A stretch of 64,000 nucleotides of DNA from Candidatus Scalindua japonica (GCF_002443295.1 NZ_BAOS01000022.1:124001-188000); one strand, 5' to 3'; numbered from the stretch's first letter, positions 44,377-54,196 are shown. The notes: generated by a model from the sequence alone, not told the origin. Program-made: numbers and translations.

Positions 44377-46094
44377 CCCTTTTCCTCCTTTATATTAACA
44401 ATTGACCCGTCAAAAAACTCGACTGCTTTTCTCACCATAGGCTCATTTTTTACATCATCTAATTTGTTGCTTTTTCCTTCCTGCACCACTCCATGTCCTC
44501 TCTTCTTATTATCAACGGCCTTAAAGCCATTTTTTGAAACTATGAACTTTACATGAATCTTCTTACCGATTACCTTTTCCAGGCAGTCATCAATTATCCG
44601 CTTTTCTTCAGGTTTTTCAAGCCTTTCTTTGTGAATAAGATAATTCTTAGGGACTTCTACAATCGCTTCGCTATCAACTATGTGTAATGCTCTTGCATTC
44701 TGTAACAGGGCCCAGGTTGTTTTCTTTTTTTTCTGTAGTTCAATCATTGCCTTATTCCAGGTCTCAGTAAAACTGATATCAGGACTTACCTGTTTATCTA
44801 ACACTACATTATTATGAGATGGCGTTTCTTGTATTTGCGTCTTTACTGGTATCGATATCTCCGATTTTACTTGTATCTCAGGTGTAACCGGTACTGTAAC
44901 ATCAGCTTTGTTTATGACCATTACCTTGTCTGTCTCCTCTACGTTACCCTCAAACATCTTTTTCATTCCTTCTATTTTGTCTAAAACAGAGCTTAGCGGA
45001 CTTAACTCTTCCATCGTCGCAAGCTTTACAAATAAAACTTCCAGATAAACCTTCTGTTGAAGTAAATCTCTGGTTTTTGTTTTAGCTTCGGAAATCACCT
45101 GAAACATATACATTAATGTTTCAGGTGAAAGTGATGAGGATTGCGTTTGTAACAGATTAAGATCACCTGATACCGTTTCTATAGCATTAGGTTCCTCTTT
45201 GCAAACAGAAATAAGGAGTAAATCACGAATATAAAGAAGCAGTTGGTCAATAAATCCTTCTATATCTTTACCGCTTTCCAGGATTTTATGAAATACCTCG
45301 ATAGATAATTCAGGATTTTTTTCAATAAAGCTGTTAACCAAACTTGAAAGTTTCTCTTCACTGACAACACCAAAAATATCGTAAACATCTCTTAATGTTA
45401 TTTTTTCATGACAAAAGGAGGCAAGTTGGTCCAGGATTGATTCGGAGTCCCTCAAACCTCCCCTGGCATATTTTGCAATGGACTGGAGCACCTCTTCCTC
45501 TGCGGCAATATTCTCTGTTTTACAAATCTGTGCAAGCCTGTCACTGATATCAGGTATAGAGATATTCTTGAAATCGAACCTCTGGCAGCGCGACTGAACG
45601 GTATCAGGCACACGGCCTGGTGAAGTGGTGGCAAAGATAAATTTTACATGTTCAGGCGGCTCCTCCAGCGTTTTCAAGATTGCATTAAACGCTTCCTTCG
45701 TCAACATGTGCACTTCATCAATAATATAAATTTTATACCTTGACGCAGCGGGGGCATACCCCACATTTTGCCTGATATTTCTTATTTCATCTATGCCACG
45801 GTTGGATGCGCCATCTATTTCCAGAACATCAATATCATTCCCGTTTGTAATGCTGTTACATGTAGAGCATTCATTGCAAGGGTTATAGGTAGTTCCTTTT
45901 TGACAATTCAGGGCTTTGGAAAGTATTCTTGCCATAGATGTTTTACCAACCCCTCTTGGGCCGGCAAACAGGTAAGCATGCGCGACACGGTCTGTACGAA
46001 TGGCGTTTACCAATGTAGTAACTACATGTTTTTGGCCGACAACTTCATGGAACGATTTTGGTCGATATCTTCTCGATAGAACTATATATGACAT
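44373..46094 (-). CDS. dnaX: DNA polymerase III subunit tau/gamma (DnaX)
   Basis: 573 residues. RRYRPKSFHEVVGQKHVVTT, Walker A FAGPRGVGKTSMARIL, zinc-binding CNECSTCNSI, Walker B YIIDEVHMLT, sensor/arg finger region TTSPGRVPDTVQSRCQRFDF. It is the clamp-loader ATPase and the scaffold between polymerases. A run CAG-AAA-AAA-AAG (A8 at 44725-44732) contains the heptamer A-AAA-AAG in phase. A -1 shift would add about 17 residues and end at TGA, giving a gamma-like form near 470 residues. Confidence 0.96.
   Translation of the reverse strand: MSYIVLSRRYRPKSFHEVVGQKHVVTTLVNAIRTDRVAHAYLFAGPRGVGKTSMARILSKALNCQKGTTYNPCNECSTCNSITNGNDIDVLEIDGASNRGIDEIRNIRQNVGYAPAASRYKIYIIDEVHMLTKEAFNAILKTLEEPPEHVKFIFATTSPGRVPDTVQSRCQRFDFKNISIPDISDRLAQICKTENIAAEEEVLQSIAKYARGGLRDSESILDQLASFCHEKITLRDVYDIFGVVSEEKLSSLVNSFIEKNPELSIEVFHKILESGKDIEGFIDQLLLYIRDLLLISVCKEEPNAIETVSGDLNLLQTQSSSLSPETLMYMFQVISEAKTKTRDLLQQKVYLEVLFVKLATMEELSPLSSVLDKIEGMKKMFEGNVEETDKVMVINKADVTVPVTPEIQVKSEISIPVKTQIQETPSHNNVVLDKQVSPDISFTETWNKAMIELQKKKKTTWALLQNARALHIVDSEAIVEVPKNYLIHKERLEKPEEKRIIDDCLEKVIGKKIHVKFIVSKNGFKAVDNKKRGHGVVQEGKSNKLDDVKNEPMVRKAVEFFDGSIVNIKEEKG
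44725..44732 (-). other. A8G slippery run within dnaX
   Basis: The heptamer A-AAA-AAG is the known E. coli dnaX -1 frameshift signal, here in the same codon phase and a similar relative position. A -1 read continues KENNLGPVTECKSITHS and stops. I did not find a clear upstream Shine-Dalgarno or a strong downstream hairpin, so transcriptional slippage, as described for Thermus dnaX, is also possible. Confidence 0.6.
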
Positions 46095-46117
46095 ATCTTT
46101 TCAAAATTAGATAAAAT

Positions 46118-46387
46118 GGCCGTGCACTTTTATTCGATTTTCTTTCCGTTGGACTCTCCAGGCAGTTAGCTCCAACCAGGCAACCCCACGGCACATAAGT
46201 ACAAATGCTTATGGCTGCTTGCTTCCGCATCTGACCAGGTTCACATAGCCTCATTGCATGAGACCCAGCCTTCAACACCACTTGCTTAAAAAGTACCAAA
46301 AGTCCGAAAAACCTCCAAAAAGCGATCGACCCTGCATAAGCGGATTGCAGGTAACAAGGAACCGCTAGCTCCCCGTCTAGCACGGCC
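46118..46387 (-). ncRNA. ffs: Signal recognition particle RNA (large form)
   Basis: Ends pair (GGCCGTGC/GCACGGCC). The conserved domain IV is present: GAACCTGGTCAGATGCGGAA, GCAAGCAGCC, then GTGCCGTGGGGTTGCCTGG. The 5' part GACGGGGAGCTAGCGGTTCC resembles the Alu domain of 6S-type SRP RNAs. Total 270 nt, so it is the long form with an Alu domain, not the ~110-nt E. coli form. It forms SRP with Ffh. Confidence 0.92.
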
Positions 46388-46407
46388 AGTAATTCAACTA
46401 ATTATTA

Positions 46408-46497
46408 TGGCGGAGAGGGCGGGATTCGAACCCGCGAGGCAGTCACCCACCTACACGCTTTCCAAGCGTGCTCCTTCGGCCACTCGGACACCTCTCC
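46408..46497 (-). tRNA. tRNA-Ser (GGA anticodon)
   Basis: A 90-nt class II tRNA with acceptor GGAGAGG/CCTCTCC, anticodon loop TTGGAAA (GGA), a long variable arm, T-loop GTTCGAATC and an encoded CCA (rc of 46408-46410). Confidence 0.96.
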
Positions 46498-46578
46498 AAT
46501 CAGAGATTGAGTGAAGGGGAACAATCCTGCCTCAATCCGGGTAAATACTGTTTCAGGGAATAACACTCCATACCGGAA

Positions 46579-46665
46579 CGGAGGGAGCGAGATTCGAACT
46601 CGCGTGAAGATTTCTCCCCAACTGGTTTTCGAAACCAGCGCTTTCAGCCGCTCAGCCATCCCTCC
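46579..46665 (-). tRNA. tRNA-Ser (CGA anticodon)
   Basis: 87 nt, class II, acceptor GGAGGGA/TCCCTCC, anticodon loop TTCGAAA (CGA), long variable arm and GTTCGAATC T-loop. CCA is not encoded. Confidence 0.95.
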
Positions 46666-46728
46666 ATTTTACTATGGTCGAATAACCTGTCTGCCGCGGA
46701 AAACCAGCCCTCTGCTATGGTGCAGGAA

Positions 46729-47211
46729 TCAATCACCTCTGCGTTTTTCCAGAAAGAACCGTTTCAAAAGCAGACTGCACTCATCCTCTAAAACCCCCGA
46801 GATAACGTTCACGCGGTGATTAAAACGAGGATCATTAACCAGATTTACGGTTGACTCACAAGCGCCCTGTTTTTTATCTTTCGCTCCGTATACCAGGTTT
46901 TTAACCCGGGCCTGGACTAACGCCCCCGCACACATTGCGCATGGTTCCAGAGTCACATACACGGTAGTATCGCTTAGCCTCCAGTTTTGAAGAGATGCAG
47001 ATGCCTGTGTGATTGCAATCATTTCAGCATGGGCTGTGGGGTCTAATAACATCTCGCGTTGATTATGCGCTTTTGCAATTATGCTATTGCCATGAACGAT
47101 TACAACTCCTACAGGGACCTCATCTTTTTCCAATGCCTTATTTGCTTCAGTGATTGCCTGCCGCATATAAAACTCATGCGAACGGTATTCAGTTAACATA
47201 AACGTTACCAC
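46729..47211 (-). CDS. tadA: tRNA-specific adenosine deaminase TadA
   Basis: 160 residues. Zinc site and proton shuttle in DPTAHAEMIAITQ (HAE) and LEPCAMCAGALVQ (PCxxC). It deaminates A34 of tRNA-Arg(ACG) to inosine. ATGs at 47211 and 47199 are both possible, and MLTEYRSHEFYM fits the usual TadA N-terminus. It lies next to the gene of its own substrate, tRNA-Arg(ACG). Confidence 0.95.
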   Translation of the reverse strand: MVTFMLTEYRSHEFYMRQAITEANKALEKDEVPVGVVIVHGNSIIAKAHNQREMLLDPTAHAEMIAITQASASLQNWRLSDTTVYVTLEPCAMCAGALVQARVKNLVYGAKDKKQGACESTVNLVNDPRFNHRVNVISGVLEDECSLLLKRFFLEKRRGD

Positions 47212-47233
47212 TAGAGCTCAAAGAGAATTTATA

Positions 47234-47307
47234 CGCGCCCAGCACGATTCGAACGTGCAACCCCCGGTTTCGTAGACCGATACTCTATCCAATTGAGCTA
47301 TGGGCGC
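47234..47307 (-). tRNA. tRNA-Arg (ACG anticodon)
   Basis: 74 nt, acceptor GCGCCCA/TGGGCGC, anticodon loop CTACGAA (ACG), T-loop GTTCGAATC. CCA not encoded. It is the substrate of the adjacent TadA. Confidence 0.95.
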
Positions 47308-47787
47308 TCAGTTTATAATATACTAGTATAAGGGGCTTATGTATTGCGCCACACATGAAAGTCAATTGAAAACACTCAAAATTATCAATTTTATTGAATT
47401 TTTTCATAAAAGTGCAACAAATATAATAGTTTTCAGTCAAACAAGGTTATATAGTATTTTTTGTTATAAGTTTTTATTATAAGCAAGAATGATACCTTTA
47501 GCTTCAATTTACCTATAGTAGTTAATAATTTAAATTTAGCAACTAAAAAACCTGTGCTCAGCACGTCCACCAGACGCATGCAAACACATGTTTTTTATTG
47601 GTCAGTTTTTGTAAAAATCCCAATGACTTAGTATTGCTAAAGCGGCCGACATTCCCGGTGCGAACCGTCTCACTTTCAGCAACCTTCTCTTTGTAAACCG
47701 TAAAAACCGCATATCACCTGCAATGGCTTTCAGATTATCCAAGGCCTTCGACAACAGTCCAGAGGTATGGCTGGATTTTGTGTTTTG
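47308..47787 (-). other. Spacer with an open frame continuing past the FAD-oxidoreductase stop
   Basis: Directly after the TAA of the next gene (47788-47790) the same frame stays open for about 62 codons (HTSGLLSKALDNLKAIAGDM ... FLRFTKRRLLKVRRF ... ALAILSHWDFYKN). It is basic and helical. It could be a lost C-terminal extension, a small separate gene or chance. The AT-rich half near tRNA-Arg shows nothing. Confidence 0.3.
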
Positions 47788-48912
47788 TTATTCCTGTGAT
47801 TGGAACTTCTTCATAAATCTGCGATCAATATAATTCTTAATTATAAAGGCGAGCCTTCCTCCTATTACCATCTTTTTTTTTCGCAAAACTCCGGTACCGT
47901 CTCCCATATTAAAAATGAGCAGGTACTCTCCGCCGGGATCAAAAGTATGAAGTTCTGTCTCATCTAAAGATGCCATGAGATTGTGGTAAAGGACCGGATT
48001 TTCCCGTACTGCGTAAACCCCAACTTTATCAAGTGGCTTGTCTGTAAAATAAATACAATCTCCACCTCCGAATATTTCAGCATGTGCGGTACATTGAAGG
48101 TATTTGTTGACAAGGAGCTCTCCTTCAGGGCCGGTTGGTAATCCTGATTTCTGAAAGACGGGATACGTCTTTATTCCATGAGCCAGAAGGATTAAGTCCA
48201 CAAAATGTTTTTGCCCTGATTCCATGACAATCTGTCCGGTTTTTACCTCCCTTACGAAATCATTTTCCAGGATTTCTATACCGCGTTTTGTCAAGGATCG
48301 GAAAATTCTGTTGCGAACATTTTCCGGAAAATGCTCCATAAATTTTTCACCTGAAAAGATCGTTATTACCGGGATATTTTTGCCATAGTATTTTCCCAAT
48401 CTCCAGATGTTTCCGGCAGTTTCAGCAGAAGAAGGACCGCCTCCTATTATTCCGATAGAAATATTTTTTTGTAAGGTAAGTTCAAGCATTCGCTCCTGTA
48501 CATGCATCAGTAATTCAATCGGCTTTACCGGGAAGATATCTGTGTCTGTTCCTGATACAATCGTCATTGGTACATAACTGCCGACATTACATGAAAGCAC
48601 ATCGTAGGTAATAGTCTGGCCGGAATCAAGGTATACCGTTCGGTTTTCAGGATTAACGCGATTTACTCTATCCTGCATAAACACACCACCCTGTTTCTCT
48701 ACTACTTGTTTTGTCGCAAAGCGGACCTCTTCCGGGTTGTATGTTTTTCCCAACATCCCCGGGCCCATACCGGAATAATAGTGGTAGGGTGATGGGCCGA
48801 TAAGGGTTACTTTATGACCTTTTTCAATAAATTTGTGAAGATTGGCAAGTGTCAGCATATGCGCGTGCCCACCGCCGGCAATTACGAGATGTTTTCCCAA
48901 CGTTACCTCCAT
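47788..48912 (-). CDS. FAD/NAD(P)-dependent oxidoreductase, NDH-2/SQR-like
   Basis: 374 residues. FAD-binding LVIAGGGHAHMLTLANLHKF at the N-terminus, ATP-like second Rossmann IGIIGGGPSSAETAGNIWRL, and the C-terminal FAD site IFGGGDCIYF. The GGGHAHM start is shared by a group of pyridine nucleotide-disulfide oxidoreductases related to sulfide:quinone reductase and type II NADH dehydrogenase (also fused to SelD in some bacteria). No disulfide CxxxxC is evident, so a quinone or other acceptor is likelier than a thiol. It follows a rhodanese-ferritin gene, which suggests sulfur or oxidative-stress chemistry. Confidence 0.8.
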   Translation of the reverse strand: MEVTLGKHLVIAGGGHAHMLTLANLHKFIEKGHKVTLIGPSPYHYYSGMGPGMLGKTYNPEEVRFATKQVVEKQGGVFMQDRVNRVNPENRTVYLDSGQTITYDVLSCNVGSYVPMTIVSGTDTDIFPVKPIELLMHVQERMLELTLQKNISIGIIGGGPSSAETAGNIWRLGKYYGKNIPVITIFSGEKFMEHFPENVRNRIFRSLTKRGIEILENDFVREVKTGQIVMESGQKHFVDLILLAHGIKTYPVFQKSGLPTGPEGELLVNKYLQCTAHAEIFGGGDCIYFTDKPLDKVGVYAVRENPVLYHNLMASLDETELHTFDPGGEYLLIFNMGDGTGVLRKKKMVIGGRLAFIIKNYIDRRFMKKFQSQE

Positions 48913-48986
48913 AATTAATGAAAAAGGGTAAACAGATTTGATGCATACCGGTGCGGCACATTATCAATAAGAATATAATACCCGGA

Positions 48987-49817
48987 TCATATACTTTCGA
49001 TCAATTTACCCAGTTGTGCCAGATGAGTCCGCTCTTCATCAGCAATCTGCCTCAATACTTTTTGAGATTGAGAATCCCCGGCTCTTTCACTAGCACGTAA
49101 ATAGAGGTCAAGTGCCTGTGCCTCAATTGACATTGCCACTTCAATAATGTCTGTTACCGATTCCCAGTCCGGATGAAAAAGATTTGCATACTCTTCTGTA
49201 GTAAGACCTCCTTCAAGTTTCTTGACAGCAACACTTTTTTCAAACTCTTCTCTGGTTACGGATTTCTCCGTGATTTTGCTATACTCTTCTAAAATACGAT
49301 TCTGGTGTTTAATCTCTATTTCAGATAGTTTCTCGAAGAGGTTACTGGCATCACTGTTATTTACTCTGGCCTTCATTTCAAAATAAAAATTTCGCAGGCC
49401 TTCCTCAAGAGAATAAGCGACTATCAGGGTCTTTTCAACCGATTCGTTACCGGTAAAAAGTTCCAACCCCTTGTTCTCTGTTCCAAAAGCGGCCTCACCT
49501 TTCCATGCCTTAAATCCTCCGGAAAGATTATAAACATCACCGAATCCCTGTGCCGCCATCATCTGGGCGGCAATCCGGCTGCGTCCTCCTACGGCACAGT
49601 ATACAACGGTTGCTTTATCAGGATCTATTTCACCAATCCGTGATGTTATTTCCGGCAGGGGTATAAGTTTGGCTCCCGGGATATGACCTGTCTCATATTC
49701 CTTAGGTTGACGTACATCTAAAAAGGTAAGTTCATCGGGAGGTTTTTCCTCCCTATACTCTCTCGCCTGGTCCACATTAATCGATTTAACGGGAGTGAGA
49801 AATTGTTTCCAGCGCAT
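48987..49817 (-). CDS. Rhodanese domain fused to a ferritin-like (rubrerythrin) domain
   Basis: 276 residues from the ATG at 49817, which has AAAGGAGG upstream (a longer in-frame start at 49877 is not supported). The rhodanese half has FLDVRQPKEYETGHIPGAKL and the active Cys in VVYCAVGGRSRIA. The C-terminal half has repeated ExxH-type helices: EEGLRNFYFEMKARV, LSEIEIKHQNRILEEY, SIEAQALDLYLRASERAG and IADEERTHLAQLGK, with di-iron ligands. It probably transfers sulfane sulfur and reacts with peroxide or oxygen. Confidence 0.88.
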   Translation of the reverse strand: MRWKQFLTPVKSINVDQAREYREEKPPDELTFLDVRQPKEYETGHIPGAKLIPLPEITSRIGEIDPDKATVVYCAVGGRSRIAAQMMAAQGFGDVYNLSGGFKAWKGEAAFGTENKGLELFTGNESVEKTLIVAYSLEEGLRNFYFEMKARVNNSDASNLFEKLSEIEIKHQNRILEEYSKITEKSVTREEFEKSVAVKKLEGGLTTEEYANLFHPDWESVTDIIEVAMSIEAQALDLYLRASERAGDSQSQKVLRQIADEERTHLAQLGKLIESI

Positions 49818-50072
49818 AATACCCTCCTTTAAACATTGTAAACGATAATAGGTAAAGACAACTATGTAATAATACATGTTTTGTATAATATTTCACCTCA
49901 TTTCCAGGCGTTTCTATGTACAGGCTTATGCCCATTTATCCTCCAACGTTTTTTCTCTGTCTCCCTGGAGCCCTCACGATGAATAATCTTTTGTATTGAA
50001 AAACATACATACTCTTTTATAATAAAAATTAATTAGCAGTTGCTGCAATTCAATTTTTGACACATTTCAAAT

Positions 50073-50543
50073 ATGAAGAGACCATATCTATTAATAATCA
50101 CAGTAACCATGTGGTTTGTTTTCACGGGCGGTATTTCTCTGTCAGAGGACTTTAACGTGGAGTCGATAGAAGCTTACAGGCAGGCCGCAGAGAAGAATCC
50201 TCATGATGCAAAGTCTTATTTTAATCTTGGTATTGCCTGTCTCAAATCAGGCATGTACCAAGAATCGATTGAGTCATTAAAGCAGGCAATAAAAATCGTT
50301 CCTGATGACGCGGAGGCCCATAAAGCTCTCGGTTACGTCTGTCTGAATTTATACTTGTATGAAGATGCGATTGAAGCGTCAAAGCAGGTTTTAAGGATTA
50401 AGCCTGATGCCACAGCACATTATAACCTTGGTTACATTTATAATGCATCAGACGATAAAGACTCTGCCTTAAAGCAGTATGAAATACTGAAAAGTCTTGA
50501 TTCTGAACTGGCCAACAAACTGTTAAAATTAATTAATAAATAA
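50073..50543 (+). CDS. Exported TPR-repeat protein
   Basis: 156 residues. Signal-peptide-like N-terminus (PYLLIITVTMWFVFTGGISL). About three tetratricopeptide repeats follow: KSYFNLGIACLKSGMYQESI, AEAHKALGYVCLNLYLYEDA, and TAHYNLGYIYNASDDKDSAL. A periplasmic protein-interaction scaffold. The partner is unknown. Confidence 0.82.
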   Translation: MKRPYLLIITVTMWFVFTGGISLSEDFNVESIEAYRQAAEKNPHDAKSYFNLGIACLKSGMYQESIESLKQAIKIVPDDAEAHKALGYVCLNLYLYEDAIEASKQVLRIKPDATAHYNLGYIYNASDDKDSALKQYEILKSLDSELANKLLKLINK

Positions 50544-51533
50544 TTCCGGCGTTTCTGCTGGAGAGAGAAACACAAAAATGAAATCATTAGAAATGGCAAA
50601 AACATTTTAAAACCGGAAATAACTAATATTTCAGAACATGGTTTCTGGATTCTTTCAGATAAAAAAAAAGAACACTTTCTTCCTTTTGCGAAACAACCTG
50701 TTTCGCAATTAGAAATTGGAAAAAGCCAACAAGCTGCTGGCCAGATTTCATCACAAGCTCCTTTGCAGTCGAAAAAATCAATTGGGCAACAAGCGGTTGC
50801 CCAATTAACACAAATTCCATGGGGACACAATATTACCATCATATCCAAGTGTAGAAACCCGGATGAAGCTTTCTTCTATATTCAAAAAACCATTCAAAAC
50901 AACTGGTCAAGGTCTGTTCTGACTCATCATATTGAAAGTAATCTGTTTAAGCGAGAGGGTAAAGCCATAACCAATTTTAAGGCCACATTGCCGAAACCAC
51001 AATCAGATTTAGCCAACGAAACTCTGAAAGACCCCTATAATTTCGATTTTCTGACATTAACAGAAAAACATAACGAAAAAGAGCTGGAAAATGCTTTGGT
51101 AAATCATGTCACCAAATTTCTGCTGGAATTGGGAGCCGGGTTTTCATATATAGGTCAGCAATACAAACTGGAAGTTTCCGGTGATGAGTTTTTTATAGAT
51201 TTGTTGTTTTATCATGTACAGTTGCATTGCTATGTAGTGGTTGAACTGAAATCCGTAAAATTTAAACCGGAATTCGCCGGTAAACTTAATTTTTATGTAT
51301 CGGCGGTAGATGGGACTTTAAAATCAGAGCAGGATAATGCTACTATCGGTATTCTTATCTGCAAGTCAAAAAATGATACAGTGGTGGAGTATTCCCTGAA
51401 GGATGTCCATAAACCGATTGGAGTAAGTGAATATATAATCACAAAAAATCTGCCTGATGAATTCAAATCTTGTTTGCCAAGCATTGAAGAGATTGAGACG
51501 GAATTGAATGGAGGGGAAGAATGGCAACAGTAG
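50544..51533 (+). CDS. DUF1016 (YhcG-like) PD-(D/E)XK nuclease with a fused DUF2442-like N-terminus
   Basis: The C-terminal 200 residues match YhcG: AQLTQIPWGHNITIISKC, TIQNNWSRSVLTHHIESNLF, NFKATLPKPQSDLANETLKD, PYNFDFLTL, then the nuclease core DEFFIDLLFYH and CYVVVELKSVKFKPE (D...ELK). A TTG start at 50763 would give 256 residues and lose the usual N-terminal helical domain. The frame is open back to 50544 and reads NEIIRNGKNILKPEITNISE then HGFWILSDKKKEHFLPFAKQ, which resembles DUF2442. No start codon is visible for that extension. It opens the restriction island. Confidence 0.75.
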   Translation, partial: FRRFCWREKHKNEIIRNGKNILKPEITNISEHGFWILSDKKKEHFLPFAKQPVSQLEIGKSQQAAGQISSQAPLQSKKSIGQQAVAQLTQIPWGHNITIISKCRNPDEAFFYIQKTIQNNWSRSVLTHHIESNLFKREGKAITNFKATLPKPQSDLANETLKDPYNFDFLTLTEKHNEKELENALVNHVTKFLLELGAGFSYIGQQYKLEVSGDEFFIDLLFYHVQLHCYVVVELKSVKFKPEFAGKLNFYVSAVDGTLKSEQDNATIGILICKSKNDTVVEYSLKDVHKPIGVSEYIITKNLPDEFKSCLPSIEEIETELNGGEEWQQ

Positions 51534-51859
51534 GAAGCAGTTACTAATCACCTTTAAAATATTACTGTAGAATTGTCATTTTTACCCGACGATTTGTTTG
51601 GCGGGACCTACTTGATCTGGGATTTTTTTCTATTCTTAATATATCTCCATAAAAATAGTTTTACCTGTTTTTAAATAAGTAGGATTTTCTCCAATAAACA
51701 TTTTCCGTACATATTATCTTAGGGCATAGTTTTTATTTGATAATAATGTTACATTTTATATGAAATAGTTGTAACGTGTTCGTTATAAAGGACTTCTTAT
51801 TTGACAAGTAAGTTGCAGAATCAAAAATATCATAATAATTACTATTGGAAAATTAGTAT
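51534..51859 (+). promoter_or_regulatory. AT-rich promoter region of the hsd operon
   Basis: No gene is seen. A candidate -35 TTGACA (51801-51806) is followed about 18 bases later by AAATAT (51825-51830), 30 bases before the hsdM ATG. The assignment is tentative. Confidence 0.4.
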
Positions 51860-54169
51860 ATGACTCAAACAACTAACAATTTGGCAGCCTATATCTGGTC
51901 TCTGGCCGACCTTTTACGCGGCGATTTCAAACAAAGCCAATATGGCCGGGTGATCTTGCCGTTTACTCTGTTACGTCGCCTTGAAGGGGTACTGGAAGAG
52001 AGTAAAGATGCTGTACTGGCCGAATATGAAAAAGTAAAAAAGATGAACCTACCGGAAGTAGGCGAAGAAAAAAAGCTGTTACGTGCTACCGGAGGTTTAT
52101 CATTTTTTAACACTTCCAAGATGGACCTCTCCAAACTGGGTGAATCCGGTATAAAGGATAACCTGGAATCTTATATTCAGGGTTTTTCCAAAGATGCCCG
52201 TGAGATATTTGAGTACTTTAAATTTGGTGAGTATATCGGACAACTTAACGATGCCAACCTGTTGTATAAGGTTATGCAAAGAGTCAGGACAATGGATTTA
52301 AGCCCTGAGGCAATTTCCAACTATGAAATGGGTCTGGTGTTTGAAGAGCTGATCCGCCGATTTGCTGAAAGCTCTAATGAAACCGCAGGAGAACACTTTA
52401 CCCCGCGTGATATCGTGCGTCTCACCACCTCGCTGGTGTTTATGGAAGATGATGACGCCCTAACCAAAGCGGGCATTATACGCACCATCTACGATCCCAC
52501 AGCAGGTACCGGCGGTTTCCTTTCTTCAGGTATGGAGTATGTGCATGAGTTAAACCCTCAGGCAGTTATGCGTGCCTTTGGCCAGGAGCTCAATCCGGAG
52601 AGTTATGCTATCTGTAAAGCGGATATGCTGATCAAAGGGCAGGACGTCACCAATATCAAATTTGGCAACACTCTTTCCGGTGATCAGCTCTATGCCGATA
52701 AATTTGACTACATGTTATCCAATCCTCCTTTTGGCGTTGATTGGAAAAAGATTGAACAGGATATAAAAGACGAAAATAAGCTCAAAGGTTTTGATGGGCG
52801 TTTCGGCCCTGGGTTACCCCGTGTATCTGACGGATCGCTGCTGTTTCTGCTGCACTTGATCAGTAAATTGAGGGACGCTTCCGAAGGGGGCGCCCGTATC
52901 GGTATTATCCTCAACGGCTCACCTCTATTTACCGGCGGTGCGGGGTCTGGTGAATCGGAGATACGTCGCTATATATTAGAAGCTGATCTATTAGAGGCCA
53001 TTGTCGCACTTCCTGCCGACATGTTCTACAATACCGGTATTGCCACCTATGTCTGGGTGCTGTCTAATAAAAAATCAAAGGAACGTAAAGGCAAAGTTCA
53101 ACTGATTAATGGAGTCAACCTCTATGGGAAAATGCGTAAATCTTTAGGTTCTAAGCGTAATGTAATGGGTGATGATGACATTGCCACCATTACCCGCTGC
53201 TTTGGCAATTTTGATGTGGTCGATGCACGTGAGCTGGATAAGCCGGCAGATACTAAAAGCAACCGTGGACGCCAATCGGAAAACTCGAAGACGGAGGCGC
53301 CGAAAACCTTTGGCAGTAAGATCTTTAACACGTATGAATTCGGCTACCGCCGGATCACCATTGAACGCCCCTTGCGTGAATCCTGGCAGTTCAGTGATGA
53401 ACGCATTGCCGAGCTGCGCTTTGCCCCCAAACCCTTAAACGTGGCTATGAAATGGGCATATGCTGAATACGGAAGCAACTGGACTGACGATATTGATTGT
53501 GACTCTTATGGCGTATTAAGCGAGAACGAAACGGATATTCGCACGCATATAAAAAATCACTTTAGCGAGCTGAAAGAGAAACAGATTAAAGATCTGTTAG
53601 ACATCAAAACCTGGTTAAACCAGAGACAGATACTGTTAAAAGCCAGACAACTGCAACAGATCATTGGTTCAGAACAGCATGACGATATGAATGGTTATGA
53701 TGATGTCATTAAAGGAACAGGTATCAAATTAAAGGCCAATGAGAAAAAACAGATAACTGTTGCCGTCAGTTGGAGGAACCCGGATGCGGAGAAAGTCATT
53801 AAGAAAATCCATAAGGGCAAGGCCAATCCTGTTTACGGATTGTTTAAGGTAGGTGGTGAGGTGGTTGAATACAAAGCAGATGGTGATCTGCGTGATAACG
53901 AGAATGTTGCCCTTGATCCTTCCAGGCCGGTTAACGAAATCAACGAAGCTTACTTTGCCAAAGAGGTACAGCCTCATGTGCCGGATGCCTGGATAGATGC
54001 TGGAAAAAAAGATGAAAAGGATCAGGAGATCGGTATTGTGGGTTATGAAATTCCCTTTAATCGCCATTTCTATGTCTATCAGCCGCCACGAGATCTGGCG
54101 GAGATTGATGCGGATTTGGATAAGGTGAGTGCGGAGATTATGGATCTACTTAAAGAGGTGCATTCATGA
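51860..54169 (+). CDS. hsdM: Type I restriction-modification methyltransferase HsdM
   Basis: 769 residues, longer than the usual 500-550. N-terminal helical domain ([20 protein letters not shown]), SAM site [15 protein letters not shown], catalytic NPPFG in [14 protein letters not shown], and [16 protein letters not shown]. The C-terminal ~250 residues (about 520-769) go beyond the core domain and are typical of long HsdM variants. It makes N6-methyladenine with HsdS and forms the M2S(R2) complex. Confidence 0.95.
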   Translation: MTQTTNNLAAYIWSLADLLRGDFKQSQYGRVILPFTLLRRLEGVLEESKDAVLAEYEKVKKMNLPEVGEEKKLLRATGGLSFFNTSKMDLSKLGESGIKDNLESYIQGFSKDAREIFEYFKFGEYIGQLNDANLLYKVMQRVRTMDLSPEAISNYEMGLVFEELIRRFAESSNETAGEHFTPRDIVRLTTSLVFMEDDDALTKAGIIRTIYDPTAGTGGFLSSGMEYVHELNPQAVMRAFGQELNPESYAICKADMLIKGQDVTNIKFGNTLSGDQLYADKFDYMLSNPPFGVDWKKIEQDIKDENKLKGFDGRFGPGLPRVSDGSLLFLLHLISKLRDASEGGARIGIILNGSPLFTGGAGSGESEIRRYILEADLLEAIVALPADMFYNTGIATYVWVLSNKKSKERKGKVQLINGVNLYGKMRKSLGSKRNVMGDDDIATITRCFGNFDVVDARELDKPADTKSNRGRQSENSKTEAPKTFGSKIFNTYEFGYRRITIERPLRESWQFSDERIAELRFAPKPLNVAMKWAYAEYGSNWTDDIDCDSYGVLSENETDIRTHIKNHFSELKEKQIKDLLDIKTWLNQRQILLKARQLQQIIGSEQHDDMNGYDDVIKGTGIKLKANEKKQITVAVSWRNPDAEKVIKKIHKGKANPVYGLFKVGGEVVEYKADGDLRDNENVALDPSRPVNEINEAYFAKEVQPHVPDAWIDAGKKDEKDQEIGIVGYEIPFNRHFYVYQPPRDLAEIDADLDKVSAEIMDLLKEVHS

Positions 54170-54196
54170 TGACGAATTGGCATGGATGTAACATGT

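Noticed and set aside
46045-46383. 112-residue frame covering the SRP RNA
   Set aside because: The sequence is fully explained by the structured SRP RNA.
46405-46659. Frames across the two tRNA-Ser genes
   Set aside because: They translate tRNA sequence (arginine/serine-rich artefacts).
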